Shown piece by piece: positions 12,711-23,584 of a stretch of 64,000 nt of DNA. The notes under the pieces are model-generated. The model saw only the letters and a program-made list of their open reading frames with translations, was not told the origin of the DNA and did not search any database. Each line of letters starts with the position of its first letter. Position 1 is the stretch's first letter. Source of the stretch: Climacium dendroides. Lineage: Eukaryota; Streptophyta; Bryopsida; Hypnales; Climaciaceae. The stretch lies in contig OX467092.1 of NCBI GenBank assembly GCA_950106755.1, positions 27,542,582 to 27,606,581 of the forward strand. The letters are read 5' to 3'. A program made the translations under genes and the position numbers.

Positions 12711-13844
12711 CCCATTTTTAGCCATAGTATGCCAACTAGGCGTATACTTTGACTATCCTAGGGGTTTTTTGACTTTTATTTGGGTTGCCCGGGCAAATAA
12801 AAAAATCCTACGTGGAATACGACTGAGTCGAGTCATATTTTTTGATGACGTGGAATATGACTGCGGTGAGTCATATTTTTGGATGATGTGGAATATGACT
12901 GCAGTGAGTCATTTTTTTGATGACGTGAAATATGACTGGAGTGAGTCATATTTTTTGATGATATGGAATATGACTGCAGTGAATCATATTTTTTGATGGC
13001 ATGGAATATGACTGAAGTGAGTCATATTTTGCAGTGATGTAGAATACGACTCTCGTCAGTCATATTTTATGGAATATGACTGAGGTGAGTCATATTTTGC
13101 AGTGATGTAGAATACGACTCTTGGCAGTCATATTTTATGGAATATGACTTCTGTGAGTCATATTTTTGGCTTCATGAAGTTGTAAGTAGCTTCCAATGTC
13201 TTTGTTTCAACTTTTGATGCCTGTATATACAATTAAAGAAATGAGAGGTTAGTTTTTAGTGATTGAACAACAAAGCCTAACCTTCAAAGACTTACAAAAA
13301 CACAAAATATTTAGCTCAAGTTTAGGATAGAAAGAATAAGATTAATGATGGAAGAAATAAGAAAAAGAAGATAAGTATTAAGAGTTAACAAAAATCAAAA
13401 GTTAAGATGCAACAAGGAATAAAAAGCAACAATTAAGCAACAACTAAGACACAACAAGAAACAACAAACAACAATTAAGATACAATATGAGGCAATAATT
13501 AAGACATAAGAATAAAGAAAAAGCAACAACTAAGACACAAGAAGAAACAAGATTACAAGAAGCACCAACTAAGACATAACAAGAAACAACAAGAAATGAG
13601 AGTATAGATACAACAAGAACAAAAAAAAAGCAAGAACTATAAAACAAGAGGAAACAAAAAAACAAGAACTAGGAAGAAGAAAGAGTTCAAATGCAAGAGA
13701 AAGAAAGAATTTAGATGCAACAATAAGAAACAAGAAGCATGAACTAGAGAGCAACAAGAAACAAGAGTTAAGATGCAACAAAAAGCAACAACAAGTGAGA
13801 GCTAAGAGACAATAAAAAGTAAGAAAGAAGAGCCACAAGAAGTG

Positions 13845-13990
13845 ACGGCTAGGGTTCCAGAACCCTAAAAAGTGACGGCTAGAGTTCCAGAACCCTAAAA
13901 AATGGCGGCTAGGGTTTTAAAACCCTAAAAAAATGACGGCTAGAGTCTCAAAACCCTAAAAAAGTGGTGACTAGGATTCAAAATTAAAAA
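13845..13990. repeat. Five tandem approximately 31-bp units with telobox-like cores
   Basis: Units of the form agtgacggctagggtt…aaaccctaaaa repeat about five times with decay. Each of the first four contains AACCCTAAAA, close to the plant telobox AAACCCTAA, paired with an upstream 'ctagggtt'-like half, so each unit can form a small hairpin. Confidence 0.65.
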
Positions 13991-14513
13991 AAATAGGTGA
14001 CTAGGATTTCAAAATTTTAAACAATGACTTCTCTATATTTTTTTGGAATTGCCCAAATTTTTCTTGAATTGCCCAAAATAAAAAAAAATCACTATTATAT
14101 GAAAATATTAGTGATAATATGACTCAATGTTCCCAAACATGTTCTCTATGTTCCCTATGAAGTACTTTGGTATTCCTAATGGCCGTATAGTATACACTTG
14201 TGACGTACAAGGCGTAAAAATGACTAACAGTCATATTTTGCAGTCATATTTCTCCCCAAAGTATTGGCCTTCAAGAATATGACTGCAAGCAATCGCCAGT
14301 CATCCTCAGTCATAATTTTGCAGTCATAAAACACTGCCATTGTTGTAGTGTTTAAATCCGGTTTTGCTTAGGTTTGGTGTTTTCCGAATCCTGTTCCGGA
14401 TATCTTGAGGAAACTAACGTTGAAATCCTGTGGGAACAATACACGAGTCATCTAAGGTGTTTTACATCAATTTAACACCTAAGGGTAGGATTTGTGCTTC
14501 TTTGTACTATAAC

Positions 14514-17500
14514 AATAAAGTAGTTAAAAAGGAAGATAGTCCATCCGGAATCGGAAACCGGATTATAGTCCTTTTCCAGGAAATTCAATTAAGACCGGAA
14601 TTAGGAGTAACGGCGAAATAGACTTACGGGCTAATCCTACCGGAAGCCTATGATTAACGTTAATCTCCTAGCTGGAATGATGGGTTATCAGGGAAATCCT
14701 ATCCGTTAGAAAAGTACCAACGGTAGGAACCTTAACGGACACAAGGACCGGAATTCGAAGAAAGGGAAAAAGGGAAATTCTTTTCCGTTCGTGATCATTC
14801 TAGGTTGTCAACTTTCCGTGATTCCGAGATGAGCTCTGAGCAAGAGAGAGAGGGAATTCTATTCCGGATTCTCGAGAGAGAGAAGTGAGGTGATTTACTC
14901 GTCTTGTCCGGAATAGAGCTGTATGTTTTTGGAGCAGTTGGAGGAATCGTTAGTCGCCATGAGTGATAGGGAGAACTCTGAGGATGTGAGCAGTGAGGAA
15001 AGAGTACTATTAGCACTCCGGACGGTAGTTCCTATCATTCCGGAAGATGAGAATGAGAAGGCGCAATTGGAGGAGGATCTTACTCGCATCGGCTGCTTAA
15101 GACTACTCAAGGTGCCCTGGAACCTGCGGGATGAAGCGATAGTGCAGGAGCTACTCGAGGAGACAACTGAGGAGATGACAAGCACAATCCGGGGGCAGCC
15201 GGGAAGGTGGACGGCGGAGCACTGGAAGAAGGCGTATGGCTTCACCGCATCCGGAGAGGGTTTGAACACGCAGCGGGACAAGTACAAGGGTAAGTATACT
15301 CGAACCATTCACGCAAAGAATGGGTACATGATCGCGCATTGTGGGGATGAGCGTGAGCGAAGAGTCTTAGAATTTCTGGCTCCGATTATCAATCCGGACA
15401 GGCCGACCTGGCTTACAGTCACCCTGTCCAATTACATCTTTGATGCACTAACCGGAGCAAGAGAGATAAGGTGGGGGTTAGTAATCAAGGAGACAGTGAG
15501 GAAGATGGTCGCTGCTATAGGGAAAACTAAACCCTCCGGTTTAACACCCTTCCTCTACCACCTCTATGATTCCTTAGGATTCTTGAGTGAAAAGGAATAT
15601 GAGACTTACCAATTTGCTGTAGTGATATTAGAGTTTGATATTGAAGACGAGCAGAAAGGGAAAGAGAGAAATCCAACTCCGGAACTGGAATCCAAGGAAC
15701 CGAAACCCAGGCGTAAGGATAAGGGTCCAGAGGTAGGAACTAAGAAAGATGAGCCGGCATGGGATTCAGTCCGGAAGAGAGACGCCTTAGGACAGATCAT
15801 TGGGGAGTTAACCAAAATCCGCCAACACATAGCCAAAGAATGGGAAACCATTCAAAGGATCAGCAAGGCGTTAGGAGTAGATCCCTCCCAACTCACAAGG
15901 GAAGTAGATACTTTTCTACCTGGAAAGAGTGTCCGGAAGTTGGAGAGTAAAGTAGAAGAGTTGACCGGGACCATAGGAGAACTCCAAAATCAGGTCAAGG
16001 AGAAAACAGATGAATTAGAGAGGAGTAAGAAACTCTCTGCTGAATCTGTAGACCTACTTGGGCGGATTGGGAAATTCCTTAGTAATACCAGAGATATGGT
16101 GAATCAGGCCCGGTTGTTTGATGAGGGCATTCACAAGGAAGGAACGCAACTGGGGCCAAAGTTGGTCTCAATTCTGGTTAGTTATGGTGCAAAGATGGAG
16201 AAGACTTTGAGTGAGATGAGAGACCTGTTGGGATTAAACGAACCGGGAAAAGGAATTGGAGGAACCGGTGGTGCCACCCCCTCCAAGGCTTATTCTCCTT
16301 CTCCCATATCATCCAAGAAGGGGAAAGGGATTGAATTCACCCCTCCCCGAATCCCACCATATGAGAAGATGGGGTCTAAGGCCGGCAAAGATTCAACACT
16401 CGGATCGCACACCCGAAGTCACTCAAGGTTGGGCGAAAGTTTGGACTCTCCGGTCAGCAAGAAGCCGAGTCCAGTTCAGCCAAGCGCTACCAAGAAGAAG
16501 CAAACAGCCAAGCGGGCGAGGTCACTAGACGTTATTCCGGTTGCAGACGAAGAAGAGGAGGAGTCGCCCGAGGTCAGTGACAAAGAAGGCAACACAGTTG
16601 AGTCTTCAGAATCAGAGTCGCCTCCCAAGAAAGGTAAATTGAAAGGGGCCACTCCAGGGAAGAGCCAGACATCACGAGGAGGGAAGACTGCGACCGGAAG
16701 GAAGCAGCCAACCCAAAAAGGAGGAGCCAAGAATTTGGAAGGCACCCCCAAGCAACCGAAGAAGTAAGGGCTAGACATAAGAATTAGTCAAAACCAGAGT
16801 TGTTGGTAGAAGTAGTTAGGAAGGTACTTTCCGGTGCAGATGTATCCGGACTCTTAGGATCTGGATTCCTTCTTTTTGTTTCCTGTCTTTTAGTGAAAGT
16901 CAAGGATATGCTTTGGGATGGCACATGTCACTCCCTTGTGGTTAGTTAGGATTCTCAGCTAGGGACCATTGTGTCCCCGCGTTTGTTATTTAGGAGGTGA
17001 CGATCAATTGTTTCCTCGGACAGTTTCCGGTTGTGAGAATTCCGTCTTGATTTGAAGTAAAAATCAGTATTTCCACTTCACAAGTTGATGTGTCTATTGT
17101 ATTGTACTTGTGTTGGTATGCCTAGTGGTGATTTATCACTGATCTGTGCGGGTAGCTGAGGTTGCTGTGGTTGAAAGGAAGGAAAGAGGAAACAGTCCCC
17201 GGATTCTAGCAGATCCGGTTCTATGAGTAAGAGTTGTACACTGAGGTACTGAGAGTGCGAGGAAGATAGAGAAAGATTGTTTGGAAATCATTCTCCATAT
17301 GCTTGAGTAGGGTACAGGTATGAAAACTTAGTTAAGTGGCGGTAGTCAGAATACTAATCCAGATATTACTCCTGATGAAGTGAATAAATCTGAAACCATC
17401 CAATGAGCATTACGGAGTATGTTAGAATGATTGAGTAACTGCTACTCCCTTTAAAGCTCTTGAGCATCCCCTTATAGAATTGAGTCAGGTTAGGATTTGT

Positions 17501-17997
17501 CATTGTAGTAAGTGAAGAGGATAAGGCTTCTTGCGTGACCTGCTAATTTAGTGAACAACCAGATTAGCTGTGAGGAAGTCATTATCCGGATATTTCTTTG
17601 GATTGTGTAGAGTATAGGTGTGTGTGAATGAGCGTTTTCTCCGAGTCCCTCAATACTCGGAGGGTAGGATTTACGTGTCCTCCCTTAAATCTAAGCACGG
17701 AACCCTCTTCCCTAAGAGGTTAAACTACTTTGTATAACTGAACCGGAATACGGACTAGGCACAGGTCTTGGTTGTTCTTTCTTGGATTCCAGATAACAGT
17801 GGAAGATATCTTGAAACTAAGATAAGAGAGAGATTCAGTAGATTAAAGAGGAAAGAATGATAACCGGAATACATTCCTAATCCGGATGTTTAAAGGAGTT
17901 ACAAACTAAATCCCTGTGGAATGATACACGAGTCACTTAGTGGTGTTTTTATGCCATTAGGAGTAATTGTGCTTTCTTGTGCTACGCCACGAAAAAG
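14514..17997 (+). mobile_element. ORF-bearing LTR-like unit directly upstream of the PBS
   Basis: This segment ends at gctacgcca plus a few bases before the primer-binding site at 17,998, so its 3' side is by position the 3' end of a 5' LTR. It holds a promoter-like leader (14,514-14,920), an intact 614-codon ORF, and a 1.2-kb 3' region like those of elements A, B and N. The 5' border is uncertain; I see neither a clean TG end nor a TSD. Two TSD-flanked single-copy units of the same architecture (A and N) support reading the whole segment as one long LTR of about 3.5 kb that encodes a protein. Confidence 0.5.
14923..16767 (+). CDS. LTR-borne coiled-coil ORF, subfamily 1 (intact, 614 aa)
   Basis: Uninterrupted frame, unlike all its relatives here. 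Residues 45-230 form the conserved part: LEEDLTRIGCLRLLKVPWN, then W…Y.F at about 93-105, then VLEFLAPIINPDRP and WGLVI…, closing with FLYHLYDSLGFLSEKEYETY. Residues 230-275 are charged (E/K/P). Residues 285-430 are helical and heptad-like, with VRKLESKVEELTGTIGELQ as a probable coiled coil. The C-terminal 170 residues are Ser/Pro-rich, with an acidic patch EEEEESPEVSD and a Lys-rich tail that could act as nuclear signal or nucleic-acid binder. Overall shape resembles the poorly characterised plant transposon ORFs (Pfam 'putative plant transposon protein') and extra ORFs of Ogre/Tat elements; this is inference. A second in-frame ATG lies 36 bp downstream. Function unknown. Confidence 0.75.
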   Translation: MFLEQLEESLVAMSDRENSEDVSSEERVLLALRTVVPIIPEDENEKAQLEEDLTRIGCLRLLKVPWNLRDEAIVQELLEETTEEMTSTIRGQPGRWTAEHWKKAYGFTASGEGLNTQRDKYKGKYTRTIHAKNGYMIAHCGDERERRVLEFLAPIINPDRPTWLTVTLSNYIFDALTGAREIRWGLVIKETVRKMVAAIGKTKPSGLTPFLYHLYDSLGFLSEKEYETYQFAVVILEFDIEDEQKGKERNPTPELESKEPKPRRKDKGPEVGTKKDEPAWDSVRKRDALGQIIGELTKIRQHIAKEWETIQRISKALGVDPSQLTREVDTFLPGKSVRKLESKVEELTGTIGELQNQVKEKTDELERSKKLSAESVDLLGRIGKFLSNTRDMVNQARLFDEGIHKEGTQLGPKLVSILVSYGAKMEKTLSEMRDLLGLNEPGKGIGGTGGATPSKAYSPSPISSKKGKGIEFTPPRIPPYEKMGSKAGKDSTLGSHTRSHSRLGESLDSPVSKKPSPVQPSATKKKQTAKRARSLDVIPVADEEEEESPEVSDKEGNTVESSESESPPKKGKLKGATPGKSQTSRGGKTATGRKQPTQKGGAKNLEGTPKQPKK

Positions 17998-18014
17998 TGG
18001 CGTCGCTGCCGGGG
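17998..18014 (+). other. Primer-binding site complementary to tRNA-Asp-like 3' end
   Basis: TGGCGTCGCTGCCGGGG differs at two positions (CGT for CGC, GCT for GTT) from TGGCGCCGTTGCCGGGG, the Asp-tRNA-type site of plant Athila/Tat elements. It lies 116 bp before gag and just after the LTR-like 3' end (…gtgctacgcca). It fixes the LTR/internal boundary and the direction of the element. Confidence 0.8.
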
Positions 18015-18129
18015 ACTTAAAGGCTAACACCTTTGGACTCCGGTTAGTATCATTATAGTGGTTGTAGTCATTTTTATGTAGCAGCAAACTTCGTAGTTGT
18101 TTTAAGATTTCGAGTGTTCCGTAGCCCTC

Positions 18130-19428
18130 ATGAAAAATAGAGAAAAAGGGGGAAATTCGGAGCGAAGATCCGCCTGGTTTAGAGGAGACGAAGCTCCTAG
18201 CATTGATATTCTGGGTGTTCCTATTGAGAGGGGACAGAGAGTAGTAACTGAGCCAGAAGAAGGGTTATTAGAAATCTCCTCAAGAGTTAATTTAGGACCT
18301 GCTTTCCGTTTAGACCATAGTCCAAATCACGAAAGGGAAGATCCTGCTACGAGAGAAGAAGAGCGGGCGGAATCTCCGCCTAACCGTTTTATTCCTATGG
18401 CTTCTACACATCTTCGGTACAAAAGTTTTAAGGGAGACGGAAGTCAGGATGTAGACGAATGGTTATGTGAGTTTGAAGCCATTGCAGTAGCTAACCAAGA
18501 AGGACTAGATGCAAAAAGTAGGATATTCCAGGGCCTTCTCAAAGGGGAAGCCTTAAACTGGTATCCGGATGTTCCGGAGGCCACCCGGAATAATAGGGAC
18601 CAACTCACTAATCTTTTTGTCAGAGCGTTTAGAGAAGCAGGAGGAGAAGCTCGAGCCTTGGGAAGGTTGAGTAGGATGACTATGAAGTCATCTGAGTCCA
18701 TTAGAAAGTATGGACAGAGGGTGAAAGCCTTCATCCAGAAATTGACTACGGAGATTGCCCTAAGCGTGCAAGTAGAGTGGTATGTTGCAGGATTTCCAGA
18801 GGAGATGGGATTTCAGATCCGGCAAGCCAGACCGGCTACCTTACAAGCAACTATGGAGGCAGTCCAGAATTATGAAGATTCGGCTCAGTCCCTAAGGAAT
18901 GCATTAAAGAGAAGCGAGCGGAAGAGTAAGACACACTCAAGAAAGTACGAGAGACGGAAGAGGTACTTCAGCAGTTCGAGTTCAAGCAGCGAGTCATCTT
19001 CGGGTGATTCCCATTCCGACCACTCGGACGCAGAAGAGGTGTCTGGATCCGGCACAACATCCCGCCATCATTACCACAAGGTTGCCAAGGTTGCCAAGGC
19101 CAACAAGAGCAAGGCCTTGATCAAGGTCAAGGTGGAAGAAGACGACTCCAAGAAGTTCATGAAGAATATTCAGGATTCCTTGGAAGCCATCAAGGTGAAC
19201 CTGGCGGAGAACCGGAACCCAAGGCGCACGGTGCCGACTAATCAGGCAAACGTGTGGTGCCCTCGTTGCGGCCAACCTGGTCATTTCCCAAGTGAGTGTA
19301 CTCAACCCCACGTTAAGCGGATTTATTATGTGAATCCGGAAGATGAAGTATATATGACTATGACGGAGGAAGGAGAGGACGAGGATAAGATGAATCCGGT
19401 ATTCCAAATCCAGCCAACCTACGGATGA
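18130..19428 (+). CDS. gag: Ty3/gypsy Gag (Athila/Tat-like)
   Basis: 432 codons. Residues 95-260 form the retrotransposon gag region, with FKGDGSQDVDEWLCEFEA, then GLLKGEALNWYPDVPE and a downstream helical segment. A Ser-rich stretch SSSSSSESSSGDS follows at about 281-295. A CCHC zinc knuckle, CPRCGQPGHFPSEC, starts near residue 377. Gag packages the element RNA in cytoplasmic virus-like particles. The frame closes with TGA at 19,426, but the same frame reopens at once and contains two more CCHC knuckles (CFNCGLLGHYANNC at about 19,528 and CQNCGEYGHGSEQC at about 19,615). The TGA is therefore most likely a CGA-to-TGA nonsense change rather than the true end of Gag. An ATG eight bases after gtagccctc starts the frame. 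Confidence 0.85.
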   Translation: MKNREKGGNSERRSAWFRGDEAPSIDILGVPIERGQRVVTEPEEGLLEISSRVNLGPAFRLDHSPNHEREDPATREEERAESPPNRFIPMASTHLRYKSFKGDGSQDVDEWLCEFEAIAVANQEGLDAKSRIFQGLLKGEALNWYPDVPEATRNNRDQLTNLFVRAFREAGGEARALGRLSRMTMKSSESIRKYGQRVKAFIQKLTTEIALSVQVEWYVAGFPEEMGFQIRQARPATLQATMEAVQNYEDSAQSLRNALKRSERKSKTHSRKYERRKRYFSSSSSSSESSSGDSHSDHSDAEEVSGSGTTSRHHYHKVAKVAKANKSKALIKVKVEEDDSKKFMKNIQDSLEAIKVNLAENRNPRRTVPTNQANVWCPRCGQPGHFPSECTQPHVKRIYYVNPEDEVYMTMTEEGEDEDKMNPVFQIQPTYG

Positions 19429-22400
19429 GGAAAGGTAACTCAACAGCTTGTTCGAGCGGGTGTAGTTCCTAGGAGTGTTCCAATGGGAATGAATCCACCT
19501 ATGTACCCACCCATGGCACAGATTATTTGCTTCAATTGTGGTCTTCTGGGTCATTATGCTAATAATTGTCCTCACAAAGCACTTGGGCAAGGAGCTCCTT
19601 TTATCTTGCCATGTCAGAATTGTGGAGAGTATGGGCACGGTTCGGAACAGTGTCCGAAGCCAAAACATACTCGGATTCTATATAAGCAAGTCGATACTCC
19701 CCCTAGGGAATAGACCACGCTTAATTACGGATCCAGTGCCGGAATAGAGAATCCGGATAAATGACCTGAGGAGGTGGAGTTACCCATTAGTATAGGCAAA
19801 TCAGTACTTAGGGTAGAGACTCGTAGCTCCACCAAAACAAGAAGAGTAGGAAGAAAGAAACTAGGAAGAGACCAACGTAGAGAATCCCTAGAATCGGATT
19901 CCAGTGATTCTAATCACTCGGATCAACCTCAGTTCTCCATACCCATAGCAAATTCCGAAAATGGGGTAGAACTGCGAAGGATTGTAAAAGATATCAGTAG
20001 GGAAGTACGTAGCCAGCTAGAATCTTCTGCTAGCCAAGAATTAGGAAAGGCAATTCCTATTCCGGTTTCCCTTCCACCTCAGAGAAGTGTTAGATTTAAT
20101 AACGTCCCTGTGTTTATCAACCCAGTCAGGAAAGAGACCAGATATAACGTTTTGTAGGACATCAAAGATCAGAAGGCTAATGTAACGATCGGGCAGCTTT
20201 TAGATGATAATGCTAATTATCAAAAGCTAATCTGGGAGGCGTGGACCAAGAAACGCAAACGAAGATTTAAACTCCCAGCGGTGGCAGTAAATTTTGCTCA
20301 AGTTGAAGATTATGGACCTCCCGAGCTGGTGATAGAGATTGAAGGATGCACCATTCCGAATGTGCTGGTGGATGGGGGATCCGGAGTCAACTTAATGCTG
20401 GAGGAGACAGCTTTTGACCTTGGGTTTACTGTGTTTGAAGCAACTGATAAAGTCCTACAAATGGCAGACCAATCACGAGTCATTCCGGTTGGACGATTAT
20501 CACAAGTTCCTACCCTCATCGGAAAAGTAACTTACTTACTGAACTTTGTGATAATCCGGGTTAACAAAGGAAGGCCATTTCCCTTGTTGTTGGGACAACC
20601 TTGGTTGTATTCAGCTAGAGTAATAGTAGACTGGGGACATAAGGAATTTGTTTTAGGAACTCCTAGTATCTGAATCCCATGGAAGAATGAAGAACACATG
20701 GGTGAGACAAGTGAATCCGATGGGTACACTTCCAATTGGTCGGGCCTAGAAAGATCCTCCTCAGATTTAGTTTATATTATAGAAGAATTCAACGGAGTGA
20801 CTGAGGAAGACTTTGAGTTTCCCAAACCTGTGATAGAATTAGGAGAACCAGATTCCTCCCTTAGTAACCACTCTAGGTTCCAAGAAGATCGATCCCTTGG
20901 ACAAACTAGTGTCCCATTGACCACTGAGTGAATCAAGGAACAAATTAAGGAAGGAGGTCTAGCAGCCGTATGATTGAACTCCGGTTCCCCAGAAATACCA
21001 TGGACAGAGATTCAGGGTCAGTCCCTAGAAAGGGAACCTGATCCGGTAAAGAACATAGTTAATCCTTCGGACGATGAGAAGATAGAGATTGAACCCAGAA
21101 AATCATTTTTTCTAAGTAAATCTTTATGTAGAAATGAGAAGAGGAGGTATAAGAGACTATTAAAGAAATATAAAGATGTATTTGCTTGGGCCTCCTCTAA
21201 TCTCAGCGGAATACCACCGGAATTGGGAGAACACCGGATTGACTTGGTAGAAGGAGCTGTTCCGATTAGACAGAGGCAGTACCGATTGAATCCGAAGTAC
21301 TCCTTAATGGTGAAGGAGGAAATTGATAGGCTCTTGGAAGCCGGGTTTATATATCTAGTTAACAATTCGGAGTAGGTATCCCCGATTGTGGTAGTACCCA
21401 AGAAAATTGGAGCTGATGGCAAAGTGAAGATCCGAGTTTGCCAAGACTTCCGGAAGTTAAATACTGCCACCAAGAAGGACTACTTTCCGCTTCCCTTCAC
21501 CGATATTATCCTAGATCATGTATCTGGTCAAGAATGCTACAGTTTCTTGGACGGGTTCTCGGGATATAATCAAGTGCATATCCGGTTGGCTGATCAGTTG
21601 AAGACAACGTTTACCACGGAATGGAGAACGTTTGCATTTAACCGAATGCCATTTGGGTTATGTAACGCACCCGGAACTTTTCAAAGGTTGATGATGGATA
21701 TCTTCCGAGATTTTTTGAAGCACTTCTTGGAAGTCTTCATTGATGATTTTGTTGTGTTCAACAAGAAGGAAGAACATCTGGAGTTTCTAGAGAAGACCTT
21801 CATCCGCTGTAAGGAAACTGGACTAAAACTACATCCGGGTAAGTGTTTCATAGGTATGGAATCCGAAATTCTACTAGGACATGTGGTCAATAGGAAAAGA
21901 TTGGAAGTAGATATAGATAAGGTAAAAGCAATTTTTTTTTTGATCACTCCCACCAATGTACGAGAATCAGAGGGTTTCTCGGATGTGTGGGATACTATAG
22001 GCGGTTTATAGAAGGGTATGCTAAGCTAGCTACCCCCTTGACCGAACTCTTGAAAAAGGATGTTGATTTTCTCTGGACTAAAGAGAGGCATAAATCGTTT
22101 GAGGAGTTGAAAGGGAGGTTAGTAAAAGCTCCAATCCTTGTACCACCGGATTGGAACAAGGAATTCCATGTAACGATAGACGCATCTGGTTGGTGTTTAG
22201 GGGCAATCCTGTGGCAACAGGATGGGAAAAATGAATGCCCTATTTACTATGCTAGCCGGAAGATGAGTCTTGCGGAGAGAAAATATACTACAACTGAAAG
22301 AGAGGCTCTTACAGTAGTATATGCATGCAAGAAATTCAGGCATTACTTGCTAGGGTACAAAGTCATCTTCCATACGGATCATGACTCTTTGAGGTATCTC

Positions 22401-22549
22401 ATAAATAAACCTGATCTATCTGGTAGATTTGCTAGATGGATATTACTCCTACAAGAATTTAATTATGAAGTAGTAGTAAAGCTAGAAAAAGCAATAGCGA
22501 ATGCGGATTACCTATCACGTTTGAAAGGACCAGAAGCAGCATCCGATAT
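19429..22549 (+). pseudogene. pol: Ty3/gypsy Pol: zinc knuckles, protease, RT, RNase H, cut by a CACTA
   Basis: Continues in the Gag frame. Two zinc knuckles are followed by an aspartic protease with VLVDGGSGVNLM (20,367) and flap/C-terminal LLLGQPWLYSARVIVDWG. The RT has VKIRVCQDFRKLN, YSFLDGFSGYNQV, MPFGLCNAPGTFQRLM and catalytic VFIDDFVVF. After a one-base loss near 21,966 the frame shifts into RNase H: RGFLGCVGYYRRF, HVTIDASGWCLGAILWQ, YTTTEREALTVVYACKKF, HTDHDSLRYLINKPDLSG. The wording (SGYNQ, IDDF, WILLLQEFNYE) is Athila/Tat-like. In-frame stops at about 19,711, 19,761, 20,155, 20,671, 20,929, 20,971 and 21,373 (TAG or TGA) each fit C-to-T or G-to-A decay; the one at 21,373 replaces the Trp of the usual WVSPIVVVPKK. 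A 30-kb CACTA starts at 22,550 and the frame resumes at 52,783. Integrase is not in the window. Confidence 0.9.
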
Positions 22550-22559
22550 CACTACAACA

Positions 22560-23240
22560 ATGGCAGGGTTTTATGACTACAAAATTATGACTGAGAATGA
22601 CTGGCGACTGCTTACAGTCATATTTTGAGAGGCCCAAGTCTTCTGTAGAAATATGACTGGGAAATATGACTGCCAGTCATATTTTGACTTTGTACTATAT
22701 ATACGTATACTATACGCCCATGGGGAACATGTTATATTTCATAGGAAATGTGTGGGAACATGTTTAGGGAACGCCCAATCATATTACCAGTCATATTTTT
22801 TTTTTCAGTCATATTTCCACTTTTTTTTTTTTTTTTTTTTCCGGGTAACCCAATGAAAATTTGGGCAGATTTGGGCAGATTTTATGTTAGTCATATTATT
22901 TTGTCAGTTATATTTTGCAGACATATTTTCCTGCCAGTCATATTTGTCAGTCATACTTTATGTCAGTCATACTTTATGTCAGTCATATTATTTTCTCAGT
23001 CATATTTTTCAGTCATATTTTTGTCCAGCCATATTTTTCAGTCATATTTTTCAGTCATATTTTCTGCCAGTCATATTTTATAGTCATATTTTATGTCAAT
23101 CATATTATTTTGCCAATCGTATTTTGCAGTCATATTTATTGCTAGTTATATTTTGCAGTCATTTATTTGGTCAGTCATATTTTCCAATCATATTTGTCTG
23201 CTAGTCCTATTTTATAGTCCTATTTTATGTCAGTCGTGGC
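22560..23240. repeat. Left subterminal repeat array of the CACTA (gtcatattt)
   Basis: More than 20 copies of cagtcatattt or close variants, in both orientations near the tip and then mostly one orientation, with T-rich spacers. In En/Spm, such subterminal motifs bind TNPA. Apparent open frames rich in 'QSYF' here are translation of the repeat. Confidence 0.85.
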
Positions 23241-23584
23241 AGTCTTGACCTTCACATGTACTTCACACAATAGAGGCATTCTCAGACAATCATGATTTTA
23301 AACGTTTAGATTCTTGATTTTCTGCTAACACAAATGACATATACAACTTGACTATTGAATTTCAATGATAACACATAATCTCATCCAACTTCTACACAGG
23401 CGCATTCACTATCCAATCTACAATACAACATACAGTATCCCTTGTATGTCACCTTCCTCTAATGACAAGAAAACTTTTGCACTATATTTGTATATTATGT
23501 ATTCAATGCAATGTTTTTGAAAATACTCAATTCGGAATATGAAAGAAAAGTTTATGTATTATACTTCTAGGCATGTTTTTGAAC
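23241..23584. other. No gene seen; 3' flank of the transposase gene
   Basis: AT-rich sequence between the subterminal array and the stop codon of the last transposase exon. It presumably carries the 3' untranslated region and polyadenylation signals. Confidence 0.4.

Larger units (their letters stand above)
12526..14350. mobile_element. Mini-CACTA, 1825 bp, TSD TTT
   Basis: Termini are CACTACAACAAAAGCAGTG and its near-perfect complement ending cattgttgtagtg. Both sides carry the 3-bp duplication ttt (12523-12525, 14351-14353). Inside the left end lies an array of aatatgact…gtcatattt subterminal repeats (12,820-13,170). The interior is purine-rich low-complexity DNA with no gene. The left 300 bp is the inverted equivalent of the right end of the 30-kb CACTA (52,490-52,782), and the right end resembles that element's left end. 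It is therefore an internally deleted, non-autonomous member of the same family. Confidence 0.9.
11100..14513 (+). mobile_element. Diverged CCGGA-rich LTR, interrupted by a mini-CACTA
   Basis: The region aligns by eye with the LTR-like 3' region at 16.8-18.0 kb. Shared blocks in the same order include the cctgtcttttag box, tttccacttcataag, tgttggtatgcc, gtgcgggtagctg, ccccggattct, a run ending ggaaccctct…agaggttaaac, and the terminal tacacgagtca block. Identity is low, so this is a separate, older copy. Its 3' end near 14,513 (ctataaca) corresponds to the end before the PBS at 17,998, but no PBS follows here. The left boundary is approximate. No ORF of the 614-aa family is visible within it. 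Confidence 0.6.

Noticed and set aside
13444..13838. Minus-strand hydrophobic ORFs resembling membrane proteins
   Set aside because: They are the complement of the purine-rich simple sequence inside the mini-CACTA.
22748..23204. Open frames rich in QSYF in three phases
   Set aside because: They translate the gtcatattt subterminal array in every phase, with no codon structure.
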